A stretch of 64,000 nt of DNA, taken from NCBI GenBank assembly GCA_023101725.1, contig JALJCO010007110.1, positions 370,754-434,753 on the forward strand. Reading direction: 5' to 3'. Made by a program: the position numbers and the translations under genes. Each line of letters opens with the position of its first letter. The stretch's first letter is position 1. The notes beneath the pieces are model-generated. The model ran no database searches and was not told the DNA's origin. It saw nothing but the letters and a program-made list of their open reading frames with translations. Source of the stretch: Atherinomorus stipes (lineage: Eukaryota > Chordata > Actinopteri > Atheriniformes > Atherinidae). Below are positions 35,307-46,580 of the stretch, piece after piece.

Positions 35307-35529
35307 TTTTCCTGAATTTATTTGGATCACAGAACGATGTAGCTTTTGAGGATCTTTTGGTCAACATAAATTTGTCAGACAGGTCCTATTTAAGTGATTT
35401 CTTGATTGAAACACTCCTACTCTCGTTTTTCTCTCCCCCATTCAACATGCACGAAATAATGTGCACATTTCATACTCGTGCACAAAGAAACCCTCCAGAG
35501 AAAACTTGCATCTTCCAGTGAAATTACTG

Positions 35530-36231
35530 TTTTGGTTGCAGTAAATGGCAAAGAGTTATGATGTTATAGGCGATTCTACAACATGACAGCCTGATAAAGT
35601 ATCTAACTGGCCCCTTCGAGAAGCAGTGATGTAAAGCTTCGTCGTGTTACAGTGTAAATATCACTATTATATACGGTAGACCCAAAGAGGAAGTGCCAGC
35701 ACCCGAGGACGTAAATGTTACTGAAAAGAAAGTTATTGAAAAAAATACCTGTCCAGGCGAACTTCCAGTCCACATTCAGTCTGAGGCGTCCAGCTGCTCT
35801 CTACCCTCAGTACAATCCACCGAGAACACGAACTTTATTCCTTCTTTGGTCTCTCCTGCGTTTCAAGCCTCTCTCCTCCTCAGTTTTGATGCTTACAGGC
35901 TGTTTTGCTGCGGTAACGGCACTTTCCTTTCGGCAGACGCCATGCGGTTCTGTTTACAAGTGCTGCCGTGCACGCGAGAGAGGAGGGCGCTTCTCGTTAG
36001 AAAACGCTGTGAGTGGCTGATAGGAAACCGAAACTTGTGTAGAACAAACCGCATTGGCATGAAGAGAGCGTCACGACATCCTTAGAAACCTAAACTAAAA
36101 AGGCCTGGATTCATGCATATATGCAATCAATGAGTGATTTATTTTTATGAAACTACCTCTTTTAACACATATTATACCGCATAAAAAGCATTTCTCTGAA
36201 AGAGATTAAAATAAAATCAGGTACAGGGCCT
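35530..36231. other. CpG-bearing segment, unassigned
   Basis: Contains CACGCGAGAGAGGAGGGCGC and an open frame of 130 codons (35693-36085) that resembles nothing I know. The right edge GTACAGGGCCTTTAAA looks like a TTAA-type MITE end, so this is probably another MITE whose left end I could not find. Confidence 0.3.
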
Positions 36232-36713
36232 TTAAAGGGACTTGAGGCAAGATAAAGAAACGAAACTCGCGACTGCCGCGACTGGCGCTTCAGGTAACTG
36301 CAGTCATGAGCCAAGCCGTCACGGGAGCGTGCACAAACTGAAGCTATAATGTTGTTCACTAACCTTTTTCTTTGTAGTTGCACTTTTTAGTGGTCTTTCA
36401 GTTGATCTGGATCGTTTGCTGACAGCAGAAGAATCCATAACTATCGTTTACAGTATTTGAATTTATTGCAAACGTCTTTTTCTTGTATCAAAACTGCGGA
36501 TGTAGGTCATTTGACGCCTCATCCGCAGGGCAGCGCGGGAAATTCGAACATCGAATTGCAGCTCATTTTGCAGCACACAGCCTGTTCAAGGCAACGGAGA
36601 GAAATGTGGGTGGAAACGTTATTTTTGGTATTTAGCGCTTCATCACCCATTAGTATTAAAAAAAATGGACATGCATGTTTGTTTTTTTAAATTCCTGCCT
36701 CTAGTCCCTTTAA
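36232..36713. mobile_element. TTAA-flanked MITE, 482 bp (family with 45512-46580)
   Basis: Starts TTAAAGGGACTTGAGGCAAG and ends CCTGCCTCTAGTCCCTTTAA: about 16-bp inverted ends within TTAA borders. The interior (GGATCGTTTGCTGACAGCAG, the GCGCTTCATCACCCATTAGT block, a GCAGCACACAGCCTGTTCAA block) recurs inverted at 45512-46580. Confidence 0.75.
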
Positions 36714-36815
36714 GTGTGACAAACATGCAAAAAAGTAAGAAATCAGGAAGGGGGCAAACACTTTTCACACAACTGTATATATATACATTTGTAGTAAGAC
36801 AGAAAATTGGATCTT

Positions 36816-37091
36816 CCCAGCCAGCACGTCCATGTGGGGCCCATAAGGGTTAAATTTTGGTTGCATAGGAGGGACACAAGTGGGTTTGTCCAAGGTTTCC
36901 ATGGTGGCCCCGCCTGTGTTTACCCATGTGGGTTTTCACATATGGGGCCAATGTAACTTAAACACCTACAGTATATGGAAAAACACAGGTGGGGCCACCA
37001 TGGCAACCCTGGAAAAACCCACTTGGGTCAGATCCCTCAAATGCAGCCAAGATTTAACCCTTATTGGCCCCAGATGGACGTGCTGGCTGGG
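36816..37091. repeat. Long foldback hairpin, about 110-bp arms
   Basis: CCCAGCCAGCACGTCCATGT at the left pairs with the mirrored CCAGATGGACGTGCTGGCTGGG at the right. Pairing continues almost without break through GGGCC-ATAAGGGTTAAAT, AAGTGGGTTT-TCCA-GGTT and CCATGGTGGCCCC-CCTGTG. Only about 50-70 bases form the loop. This is a foldback MITE; transcribed in htr7 intron 1, it would fold into a long double-stranded stem. Confidence 0.85.
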
Positions 37092-37707
37092 TTGGTTTGT
37101 TTCTGGCTTTTTTTTTTAATGTCCTGATTGGCTATAGGTATGAGAAAGAGCATGAATAATTGTAGTAACTCTGTCTCTTAAAGGTATGTGTGTAAAAAAA
37201 TCAAAGGTCAATGGCAGAAAAATATGTATTTCAAAACTGTGTTTCTATCTATGTGTAATCGCTTCACTAGAATAACTGTTATATGTTTACTTTCTTAGAA
37301 TAAGTCACCTACTTGTTGGGGGGTGCACATATGGAGGCTGCCATATTTGTTTCGCCATTTTTACTACGGTGTCCCTGAATGGACAAAACAATGTGTGTGA
37401 AGTGAGAATTCTCTGAACTTTCAAACTGTTGTACCAGCTTTACGGGAGTTAGAGACTGTTTGGGATAAGTGATGCCTGAAAAGACATAAAAAGCAGTTCC
37501 TCATAGTACAATCGTAGCTACACCTGAGACCACTGGATCCACTCACAGATGAAAACATGTTTATGTCTGGGACAATTTTGGCCACAAATGGCCACCATAC
37601 ATTCACAACAGTACTTGGAATATGAAGTCATTTCAAAGAAAAAATCTTTTCGCTCAAATACCCGTCTTTACCACTAGAAATTAGTAATTTGTACATACTG
37701 CACCATT

Positions 37708-38145
37708 AAGCCCCTTTCAGACTTGTGCTGGAATGCGGTAATAGTGCAGACTTTGTTCTTTATACGGTTTGTATTCAGACAGGCGTTCTGCTCTTTTACC
37801 TAAAAGCTGTAGCAGACCGGCTGGCCCCCATGTCATAAGAACAGAAATGCTGCAGCTCGTCGTTTTGGCTGAATAATTAAAAAAAAATTGATTAGATTTA
37901 TATTGCGATTTTTTAGGCACTCAAAGCACTCACAGTAGATCCACGATGCACAAGAAAATATTCCCGACAGGGTAGAAGGGAGAGTGTGACTGTGTTGACT
38001 TACCTGCAACATTTCCCGATGTCTGAACATGTCTGGGAAGCAATAAGTCTGCGAGGAAGCGGCATGTTTGAGAAGACAACTCCTGCTGAAGAGCGGATGG
38101 ACTTTACCGCACATATTCTGCAATGCAAGTCTGAAAGCGGCTTCA
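37708..38145. mobile_element. MITE with AAGCCCCTTTCAGACTTG ends
   Basis: Left end AAGCCCCTTTCAGACTTG, right end CAAGTCTGAAAGCGGCTT: inverted with one mismatch and an extra base. Further inward GAATGCGGTAATAG and TTTACCGCACATATTC also mirror each other. No coding capacity and no clear target duplication. Confidence 0.65.
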
Positions 38146-40481
38146 GTCTCACCCCTTTCATGAACTGATATCCAATGGAAAAAGCTTCACAAACCAACAA
38201 CGCTCCTAAGCAGCACGGCCTTTACTAATGGTAGGTGGGTGAAAAGTTGTGTCTGTATTAAATATAAAAATAGAATAGAATTAAAATTTCTCAAACTGAT
38301 AAACAGAGCAATAACTTTCAATTTAGACCCACTAAATAAAAAAGGTTGCAAAAAATCTCATGCTTAACGGTTAACTTATATTTGACAGATAATATATGCT
38401 CTTTTAAAAGAGGAAATCTGTAATAATCAGTAATGGACATTAACAGGACCCCTGTTCATAGGATGACTCATTACTTTTTAAGTGCCCAGAACATTCAGTG
38501 GTGGTTGAGCGCAGGAGTGTCTTTGAGGAGTACACAAAGGTGCAGCACCTACGTATGAGACAAGAGAGTGTGCTCTTTATTTACTGGTCCTCTTTAGCCC
38601 AGTCTGTTTGTGGGTTTGTATACATTTGAGATGCCTCTTATGAGGAGCTCTTTGCTCTTCTGTTTTGCTCAGCTGATGAAGTCTAAAGCCCAGCGTAGTG
38701 TCGACAAATGATTCTAGTATCAATTAATCTCCTCTAATCTGATGCAGTGACTCTCAGTTGAATGATTTTTTAGATTTAAATTAACACCAGAGGTGAAATG
38801 TAGTTCACCAAACACAATGCTGCTGAATCCATGTGAAACTTGCTGCTCTGTTTGGAATGACTTTTCCTCACACATTGTGTAGTGCACAGCACTGGCAGCA
38901 CAGCAGCACTACAGTATGTCAGCATTATCAGTGTTATTACCTTGCTGTCAGAGTTGTGTTTGCTCACATATATTTATGTTTTTATATCTAAATTTAGGAT
39001 GAGATTAATCCTTGAAATATGCTGGAAAAATATGGTGCCGTACATTTGAATCTGTTTTCTTGCCAGTAAATAGCCATATAACTGAGAATCATTAGCTCTC
39101 CCTCTCTGCTGATAAGACAAACATCCGTGATAAATATTCCCGTCATCAGTCATTTTATCATCTGGCTAATGCACACTGTGGCAAGACAGAAACACAGAAG
39201 CCACCTCCATATCTCATACTTTCCTTTGTCATCTAATACAAAATCAAATTACATTTAATTTACTTCCCTCTCCTTTACATACAATCCTACTATTCCTGCT
39301 TCTGCCTCAGTAATGCTGCTCACACCCTCTTCTGCTTCAATCGCACCTTCATAGTAAAGCTGAATTCTTTTCACATTTGATTTATCTAAATGTGTGTGTA
39401 TGAGATTCTGATTGATTTATAGTAAAGTGCACATTTTCCATTAGCGTAAAAAACCCACGAGGAAGGAGGAAGCCATGTTGTAGATCCAATTAATCATTTA
39501 GCAGATTACAGCTGCCTCAGATTTCTGGTGCGGAGTTGGTTGGGATGAGATGATGACAAGAATAAATGATCAGCATTTGCACAGTATCTTGGCAGACAGA
39601 GCACTGCGGTGTGCATAGATGCTTCTCTGTCGTATTTGACATCTCTACTTCTAGTTAAAGTACACAGCTGTTGTTCCATTCAGGTAAATCAAAAGGGAGA
39701 GTTTCCCAGGCAAGTTTATTATTTATAGAAGGTTATTCTAATTTCCTTATGTAAGACATGATTTGTATTCAGACAAATCAAAGATAACTGCATAAAATAA
39801 CAATGTTATATTCTCATTCTGGAGCATATTCTTGAATTTCTATTGGGATTTTTTTTTTTTTTAAATTAGTTTTGAAAACACAAGCAATCACTTAAATTTG
39901 ATCAAATTCAATTTAGCTTTGCTTTTCTGGCCAATTCACAATGACATCTCAATGAGCTTTTAAGACGGCAATCTATAATCAGTTCAATCTTGTTCACTGT
40001 AGTTCAATGATAATCTGATTCACATTTTCCAATTAGATCACACATTAGACCAATTAATGATTGTGCTTTTTTTAAGCCAAATGCATGGAAAAAAAAAACA
40101 AAACAAAAAAAAAAAACAACAGCAAGAAAAGGCTAAAGCAATCATCTCAGTGTATTGAATTTTGTCTTCATTTCAACCTGCATGAGGCTGTGAAGAGCAA
40201 CAGTGGAGAGGAAAATCTTCAGCAGGACTCAGGAAGGACTACCATCTGTCTGCTAGTTTAGGGTGGAGATGAAAGGAAAGAGGGGTAAACAAGCAACATA
40301 ACTTGAAGCCAGGGATACCTGCTTAGACGGAAAAAAAGAGAAACATAAGCTACTGATGACAAGAATGTTTTATACTGTACATGGAGAGTATATGTAGATA
40401 CTGTAGGTGTCAAGGGGCAAAGTCTGCTGGAGAACAGTGAGGCTACTTCTGGGTTGCCCAAACATTGTAATTCTTTCTTCA

Positions 40482-41105
40482 TCCGCTAGGGGCTGGCTCC
40501 AAAACAGAGCAAATCCCATAAAAAGACCAACTTAACAGCAGAAATAAACATGTTTACAGCCTGGTTTAAAAATCATTTTAGGTTTAATAGGTCAAGTTTA
40601 CCTTCATGTCAGCTGTTAGGGGGTGATTTTTTTTTCATAACTCATCCATTTAGATGTTATTTAATCTTAAAATGACACATAATTAGGGGCGTGTCCTTTT
40701 GATTGACAGACAGCAGACCGAATGCCGTTTTTAGCCGTGGAGGCTAATAGTTAGCTCCCTGCGTGTTCCCAGGAAGGCCTCAGCCTGTAGCAGATTTGCA
40801 CAATGGCGGTTTTTAGCTGTTTAACAACACGTTTGAGCGTGTCTTACCTTTAAACTGCCTATCTTCGTTCATTCCTGTTCACTTCGGATTAGCTTGGTTA
40901 GCATTAGCTTGGCTGTCAATCATTTGCCCTGCGGTTTAGAGCGGCCTTGCCTTTGCCCGTTTTAATATTTCCGGGAATGACGACACACACGACACGGCAA
41001 GATGGCAAGTTGGCGACAGTGCGAAACGCCCAATTTGTTTCACTTTCCCCTATTCAGATGTGACCGGATACTACGTCCATTTGATTCACAGTCTTTGAAA
41101 GGAGT
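40482..41105 (-). repeat. Dispersed repeat, copy B (inverted partner of 18759-19403)
   Basis: Reverse complement of copy A: begins CCGCTAGGGGCTGGCTCC, carries GGTTTAATAGGTCAAGTTTA and GGCGTGTCCTTTTGATTGAC, and ends GGATACTACGTCCATTTGAT. It stands alone here without the surrounding TTAA element of copy A, so it is an independent unit. Confidence 0.75.
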
Positions 41106-42727
41106 ATTGTTAAAGGGTGGGCTAAAGACCACCAAGGTCAACCCTTGCTAAAATTTTTCCTCAAAAAGTACATTCTAAAGCCTAATCTGTTAATGGGAGA
41201 GAGTATCTACTTCCTGAACACAAGCTGGTTGCTGGTTCTCCCAAAAATATTTTAAAAAGTGGAAAATGTGTTTTTAGCTGATGGATTTTGATGCAATGGC
41301 TCTGTGAACAAAACATGAATTTGAGGGGAATTTGTTTCCCAGTTTTGAATAACAGGGGATTCAGTAGCATCCTCTTGCTCTCAGCTAGGCTTTCAACATC
41401 TGATATTTATATATCCAAAATAAAAGGTCACTACGAGGGTAGGAAGCAAGGAAAAAGCATAGCCTGCAACCCTGCAAAAGCAACAGTTGCCTCAGTGCTG
41501 CATGTTTGCGTCTAATCTAGAGCAGGTGGGCTCCAGCTCCTCCTCACTGTCCTTTCTATTTGCCAAGCTATGAAATGATGGCATATAATGGTCTGCATAG
41601 CTACTTCAGCCACACTATCTGCTTTCTAGTAGCTAAATTGGCCAAAAGTGAGAGGACTCAGAAGAGTAGCTGCCTGTGGTATCCTTGGTAACTAAACCAA
41701 GCTAAAGCTTATTTTTTCCCCTAAAAGGTCAGAAGTGAAATGTGAAGAGACAGAGAAAGAGTCTTCTTTCCCACTGAAGACCTCCTCTAAGCCTGTTCAG
41801 TTTTCTAGGTGTCCTTCGAGAGGCAGCGTGCATTTGGTGACAGAACCGAAGGGAAGGTGATGAAAATGAAGGGCTCTTCATCCTCACTCTCACTGATCAT
41901 CATGACAGGAAAACAGAGAGGAAGATAGACTTGCTGGTAAATAGTTCCTCACCTTTTAGTGGCAGAATGTAGTTGTTAAACAAGTAAAAAATGATAGGGT
42001 GAATGTTTAAGTTTTTTTTTTTATGTCTCACTAAATGACTTTGCATATTTGGGGAAATTAAAGAGATGCTACACATTGCAGTGGATGCATTTTGGTGGGT
42101 TGAACAGCACTTAACATACAATTTAACACACAAGGTTCAGATTCTTCTGAAACATAGCAGTGGCAGAAATGCTAATGTACAAATGTAATTTTCTTCAAAG
42201 ACAAAGAAGCCTTTAGAGGCTATGCATGTGCATCACAAATCTGGTCACCATGGTTGCCACCATAAAAGAAGCCCATTTAATAATCAACATGGAGCAGAAA
42301 GTGTTTAAATGAATAACTGGCACGCAAAAACCCATTCAGAGTCAAAGTAAAAGATGTGAAGAGGTAGAATTCACTAATGGAGACAAAGACAACTGTCATT
42401 ACCTAGTGAAAAACATTTTGGCCCAAATTCAAGTTGTATTATCCACAACCTGAACTACATCACCTAGAAGACAAGAGACACAAGGTATCAGACAAAAAGC
42501 TTTAGTTCCCCGAGCGCCTTCCTAAAAGCGCTACAAAAACCTCTTATTTTTCATCCATGAATTTGGTCTTAATCTCATTATTTCAGCCTACACTTACACA
42601 CACACACACACACCTGTCTAATTTATGAGGAAAATATTAGGAAGACAAATGATCTCAATGTAAAGTGGTTAAATTTAAACAAATATTTAAATGAATTAAT
42701 CCAAAATCTAGACAGGGGCTTTATATT

Positions 42728-43149
42728 TTAAGATGCACGACATAATTTTGCAGATTTTCTCAGTTAGACCCCCCTGATCCATCCTACCTCTACTGTGAGC
42801 TCTCTTCAGACAGTAAAGAACAGTCTTAACTTGACTCTTGTCTTATCTCTTGCTCTGTTTCTTTTTCTCTCTTTTTTTTCTCTTCCACCAGTAATGTTTG
42901 CCTGCATTTCTTTGCTGAATCAGTCACGGTGAATGCTCCAAACGGCCGCCGTGCATATCCACTTGCTAGCGTGTGATGTGGAGCAAAAAGCGAAACTCAG
43001 CTGCAACGTCACGTGGCATCCTGGATGGAAAAGTTGTATATTGCGGTTTTTCAGCCCTGGGATGCCGCTGGGCACATAATCACTGTGCCATCAAATAAGT
43101 CAGGAGAACTGAGTTTTAAGCATTTAAAAGTTATGTACTGCATCTTTAA
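42728..43149. mobile_element. TTAA-flanked MITE, 422 bp
   Basis: Left end TTAAGATGCACGACATAATT, right end AAGTTATGTACTGCATCTTTAA: inverted with a few mismatches and TTAA at both borders. The core near 42930-43060 is CpG-rich (AACGGCCGCCGTGCATATCC) in an AT-rich setting. Contains a short (CT)n-rich run. Confidence 0.6.
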
Positions 43150-43712
43150 ACAAAGGGGGTAAATTTATAATAAGCTAAAGGTGTGATATAGAGTAGCCTT
43201 TTCTCATCTGTTTATATTAGTTCATTATTTTATTGAAACATGCCTGAAACACATTCAGACATCCTGCCAGACATCCTCATCTGGCTTCTCTTCTTGTGGA
43301 GGAGCAGTGGCTCTACTCTGAGCCCCTCCAGGAAGACAGAGCTCTCATCCTCTGAGAAAGAATTGAGAGCTTTACCTTTTGATTCAGCTCCCACTTCAGG
43401 TTGATTAGTTGTTGTAATGACAAATCCAAATCAGAGCTCAGTAGGAAGCTATGAACAAGGTACAACTTCTTACATAAAGGTACGAAGTTGGGATTTTCAT
43501 CTATCTCACAGAGCAATGTGAAGTTCTGAAAGGTCACCTTGTGTTGTCATTTAGTCCACCTGCCCTTTTGTTTTATTAAAATACAAATGCAGTCGTCCTC
43601 AAAATTATTCATACCATCAAATTGAAGAAGATAAAAAATCAGCTGTCAGTGAAACAAGATGAAATTGACAAAAGTGATAATAAATAAGAATTATATGTAA
43701 CTCATGACGCGC

Positions 43713-44092
43713 TGCATGAGGGTGTGGTGGTTAGCACCGCAGCCTTACTGTAAGAAAGTTGCTAGTTCGATTCCTGGCTGGGGAGGGGGTTTGAACAATT
43801 TCAATAGTGGCCTTCCTGTGTGGAGTTTGCATGTTTTCCCCGTGCGTGGGTTCTCTCCGGGTACTCCGGCTTCCTCCTACCTTCCAACATGCGTGTTAGG
43901 TTAATTGGTTACTCTAAATTGCCCCTAGGAATGAATGTGAGTGTGAATGGTTGTCTGTCTGTCTGTGTTGGCCCTGCGACAGACTGGCGACCTGTCCAGG
44001 GTGTATCTCGCCTGATAATAGCTGGGATATGCCCCAGCGACCCCCGTGACCCTGAACTGGATAAGCGGTGCAGAAAATGACTGACTGACTGA
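43713..44092 (+). repeat. tRNA-derived SINE, near full length
   Basis: Starts GTGTGGTGGTTAGCACCGC (A-box-like), then GCTAGTTCGATTCCTGGC (B-box-like), then the body with GTGGAGTTTGCATG, GGGTACTCCGGCTTCCTCC and CTGTCCAGGGTGTATCTCGC, ending in a (GACT)n-like tail. Related tail fragments are at 16270-16395 and 53045-53180. Confidence 0.7.
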
Positions 44093-45511
44093 AAATCATG
44101 ACATTGATTTTGAATTGTGGTTTGAAAGAAATATTAGAAACAAACCCACAAAAAAATAAAACAAATAAACAAGCATGATAGGTCTCCGAAGCTAAAATTT
44201 TGTTGAGCAACACTTTGAGGCAATCACTGCAATCAGGTGTTTTCTCTAATGTTCAAAAAGACTTTTGCACCTGTTGACAGATATTTTGGTCCACTGTTCA
44301 TGGGAAAGGTGCTCTAATGTGTCTGGGACAGTTTTTTCTTTTCTTTTCTTTTTTTTTTTTAGTAATATTTCCAACCACAGTTCAAAAGCAATATTTAATT
44401 TCACTAAATTATGATTTTGTACATTTTTAGTTATTATCAGTTCAATTCAACTTTATTTGTATAGCTTCAATTCATGACAATGTCACCTCAGGGCGCTGAA
44501 CAGCCAGAGAAATTCAAGTCAGATTCATAATAGCCTAGCTAAGGAAACCAACAGAGTGGATCAAATCTTGACTTGACCCGGTCCAATCCCCCATCCTGGG
44601 CAAGCACGTAGTGGTGGCGACAGTGGGAAGAAAAACACCCTTTTAACAGGGAGGAAAAACCTCCGGCGGAACCCGGCTCAGGTAGGGCGGCCATCTGCCT
44701 CGACTGGCTGGGGCGGAAAAGACAGAAAGAGAGAACAACAGATACTGCAACTTTTATCCTTTATTTAGAAACACGATTAATGATGCAATACTGTCTCAAG
44801 TTTATACATGGAGAAGGCAGAGATAAGTGGGAAAGGAAGAGCCCAGTACAACATGAACGTCCCTCAGCAGTCTAAACCTATAGCAGCTTAAAGCCAGAGT
44901 TGGTAATCCTGTTCAGAAGGTAAAAAATCAGACCTCTGTGAGAGCTGCAGTTCTACAAAAAACTCTGACCAACCCCTGCCATTTGCGCCGAAAGGCAGGA
45001 ATTGGTTGTTTGCAACGTATAGAAAGAACAAATTGATGCCTTTATGTCTCGTCTCTGTCCCTCCCCTCTCACCGTCCAACACGTGACCCTCCTGTGCGCT
45101 GCTCACTCTAAACATATGGCTAAGGGACTGCTAACTGCTGCTGCGCCAATAAAAAAACAAAACAAAACAACAACAAAAAAAAAATCTTGGAGGCATTGAT
45201 GTTTGCAGTGTGGACTTTATTCACTGCAGAAAGAGTTTGTGGTGAGTGGATTAAAGCTTTCAAAAATGTGGTTTGTCAGCTGTTTACTAGCATGCTAACT
45301 AGCTATCCACTCGGCCGTTATCGTCAACCTGCTCATAAAACATCGGCGCACACGTCCCTGAGCTCTGAAGGCGTGGTTTGGGGTTGTGTGTTTTTAAAAA
45401 ACGTTGCTTGCTCGAACCGTTTTCCCAACATTGCAGCCCTAGCTTCAACAGGGATGGCTAACAAACCCCTAACTATAAGATTTATCAAAAAGGAAGGTTT
45501 TAAGCCTAATC

Positions 45512-46580
45512 TTAAAGGGACTAAAGGCAGGAATAAAAAAAACAAACAAACATGCATGTCCATTTTTTTAATACTAATGGGTGATGAAGCGCTAAATACC
45601 AAAAATAACGTTTTCACCCACGTCTCTCTCCGTTGCCTTGAACAGGCTGTGTGCTGAAAAATGAGCTGCAATTCGGTGTTTGAATTTCCCGCACTGCCCT
45701 GCGGACGTGACGTCAAATGACGCTGCATCCGCAGTTTTGATTCAGGAAGAAGACGGTCGCTGTAAATTCAAACACTGTAAGTGATAGGGTCTGTCCCAAA
45801 CTGCTCACTTAAGCACTTCAAACACTGTTTTTGAGTGTGTAGTGCACACATGGTGTCATTTAAGCAACAATTTCAGTGCACTGAAAGTACCAGGATGTTG
45901 CCCTAATCATGCCCAAAAATGCAGTGCAGAATAAAGCACACTACTCGCACTAAATAGACGCCATCTTGTGAACGTGGAGGAAGAGGCGGGACTTTCAAAC
46001 TGCTTTCAGAGCTGAATAATGGCCATGAATGACGCGGTGGCGACCCCTGCTGCATCGGAGGCGGTATTGTACTAGATTTAAGTAATGTTTATGAAATGAT
46101 TTAGACATAATCACTCATGTATATTGTGGTATGCTACCAAGCTGTTCACTCCCTGATGACAGTTATGACCTGGTGGTGTGTGTGAGGCCGCGGTTATACC
46201 AGCTCAGTAGAGTTAGCTCAGGTTAGCGGGTAATGCTAGTCTGTCACTTCCTGTAAGTGCAGTGCTCTGTTTGGGTCAGCATTTAGCGACAATAATGTAC
46301 ACTACAAACAAAGTGCACAGTGCACACTATGTCCTGAATTCCAGTGCACTCAGGAAAGTGCGTGGATTGAGACACGGCCATAGTTATGGATTCTTCTGCC
46401 GTCAGCAAACGATCCAGATCAACTGAAAGACACTAAAAAGTGTAACTACGAAGAAAAAGTGTTGTAATCAACATTATAGCTTCAGTTTGTGCATTCTCCC
46501 GTGACGGCTTGGCTCGTGGCTGCAGTAAACTTAAGCGCCAGTCGCAGCAGTGACAAGTTTCGTTTCTTAATCTTGCCTCA
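45512..46580. mobile_element. TTAA-type MITE (inverted copy of 36232-36713), with insert
   Basis: Begins TTAAAGGGACTAAAGGCAGG inside the LINE and ends near TTGCCTCAAG, where the last part of the end is lost. Its two halves match 36232-36713 in reverse orientation. The halves are separated by a second MITE at 45785-46382. Confidence 0.7.
45785..46382. mobile_element. Nested MITE, TAGGGTCTGTCCCAA ends
   Basis: Left end TAGGGTCTGTCCCAAACTGC, right end GTGGATTGAGACACGGCCATA: imperfect inverted repeats. The interior has repeated GTGCAC motifs. Removing it restores a continuous match of the host MITE to 36232-36713, which defines its borders to within a few bases. Confidence 0.65.

Noticed and set aside
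43713..43790. A tRNA gene, suggested by A- and B-box-like motifs
   Set aside because: No clover-leaf with paired acceptor stem is apparent and the segment continues into a standard SINE body and tail, so it is a tRNA-derived SINE.
45187..45728. 156- and 131-codon frames on opposite strands
   Set aside because: They cross the border between an insertion, the LINE 3' region and a TTAA MITE, so they are chance frames.
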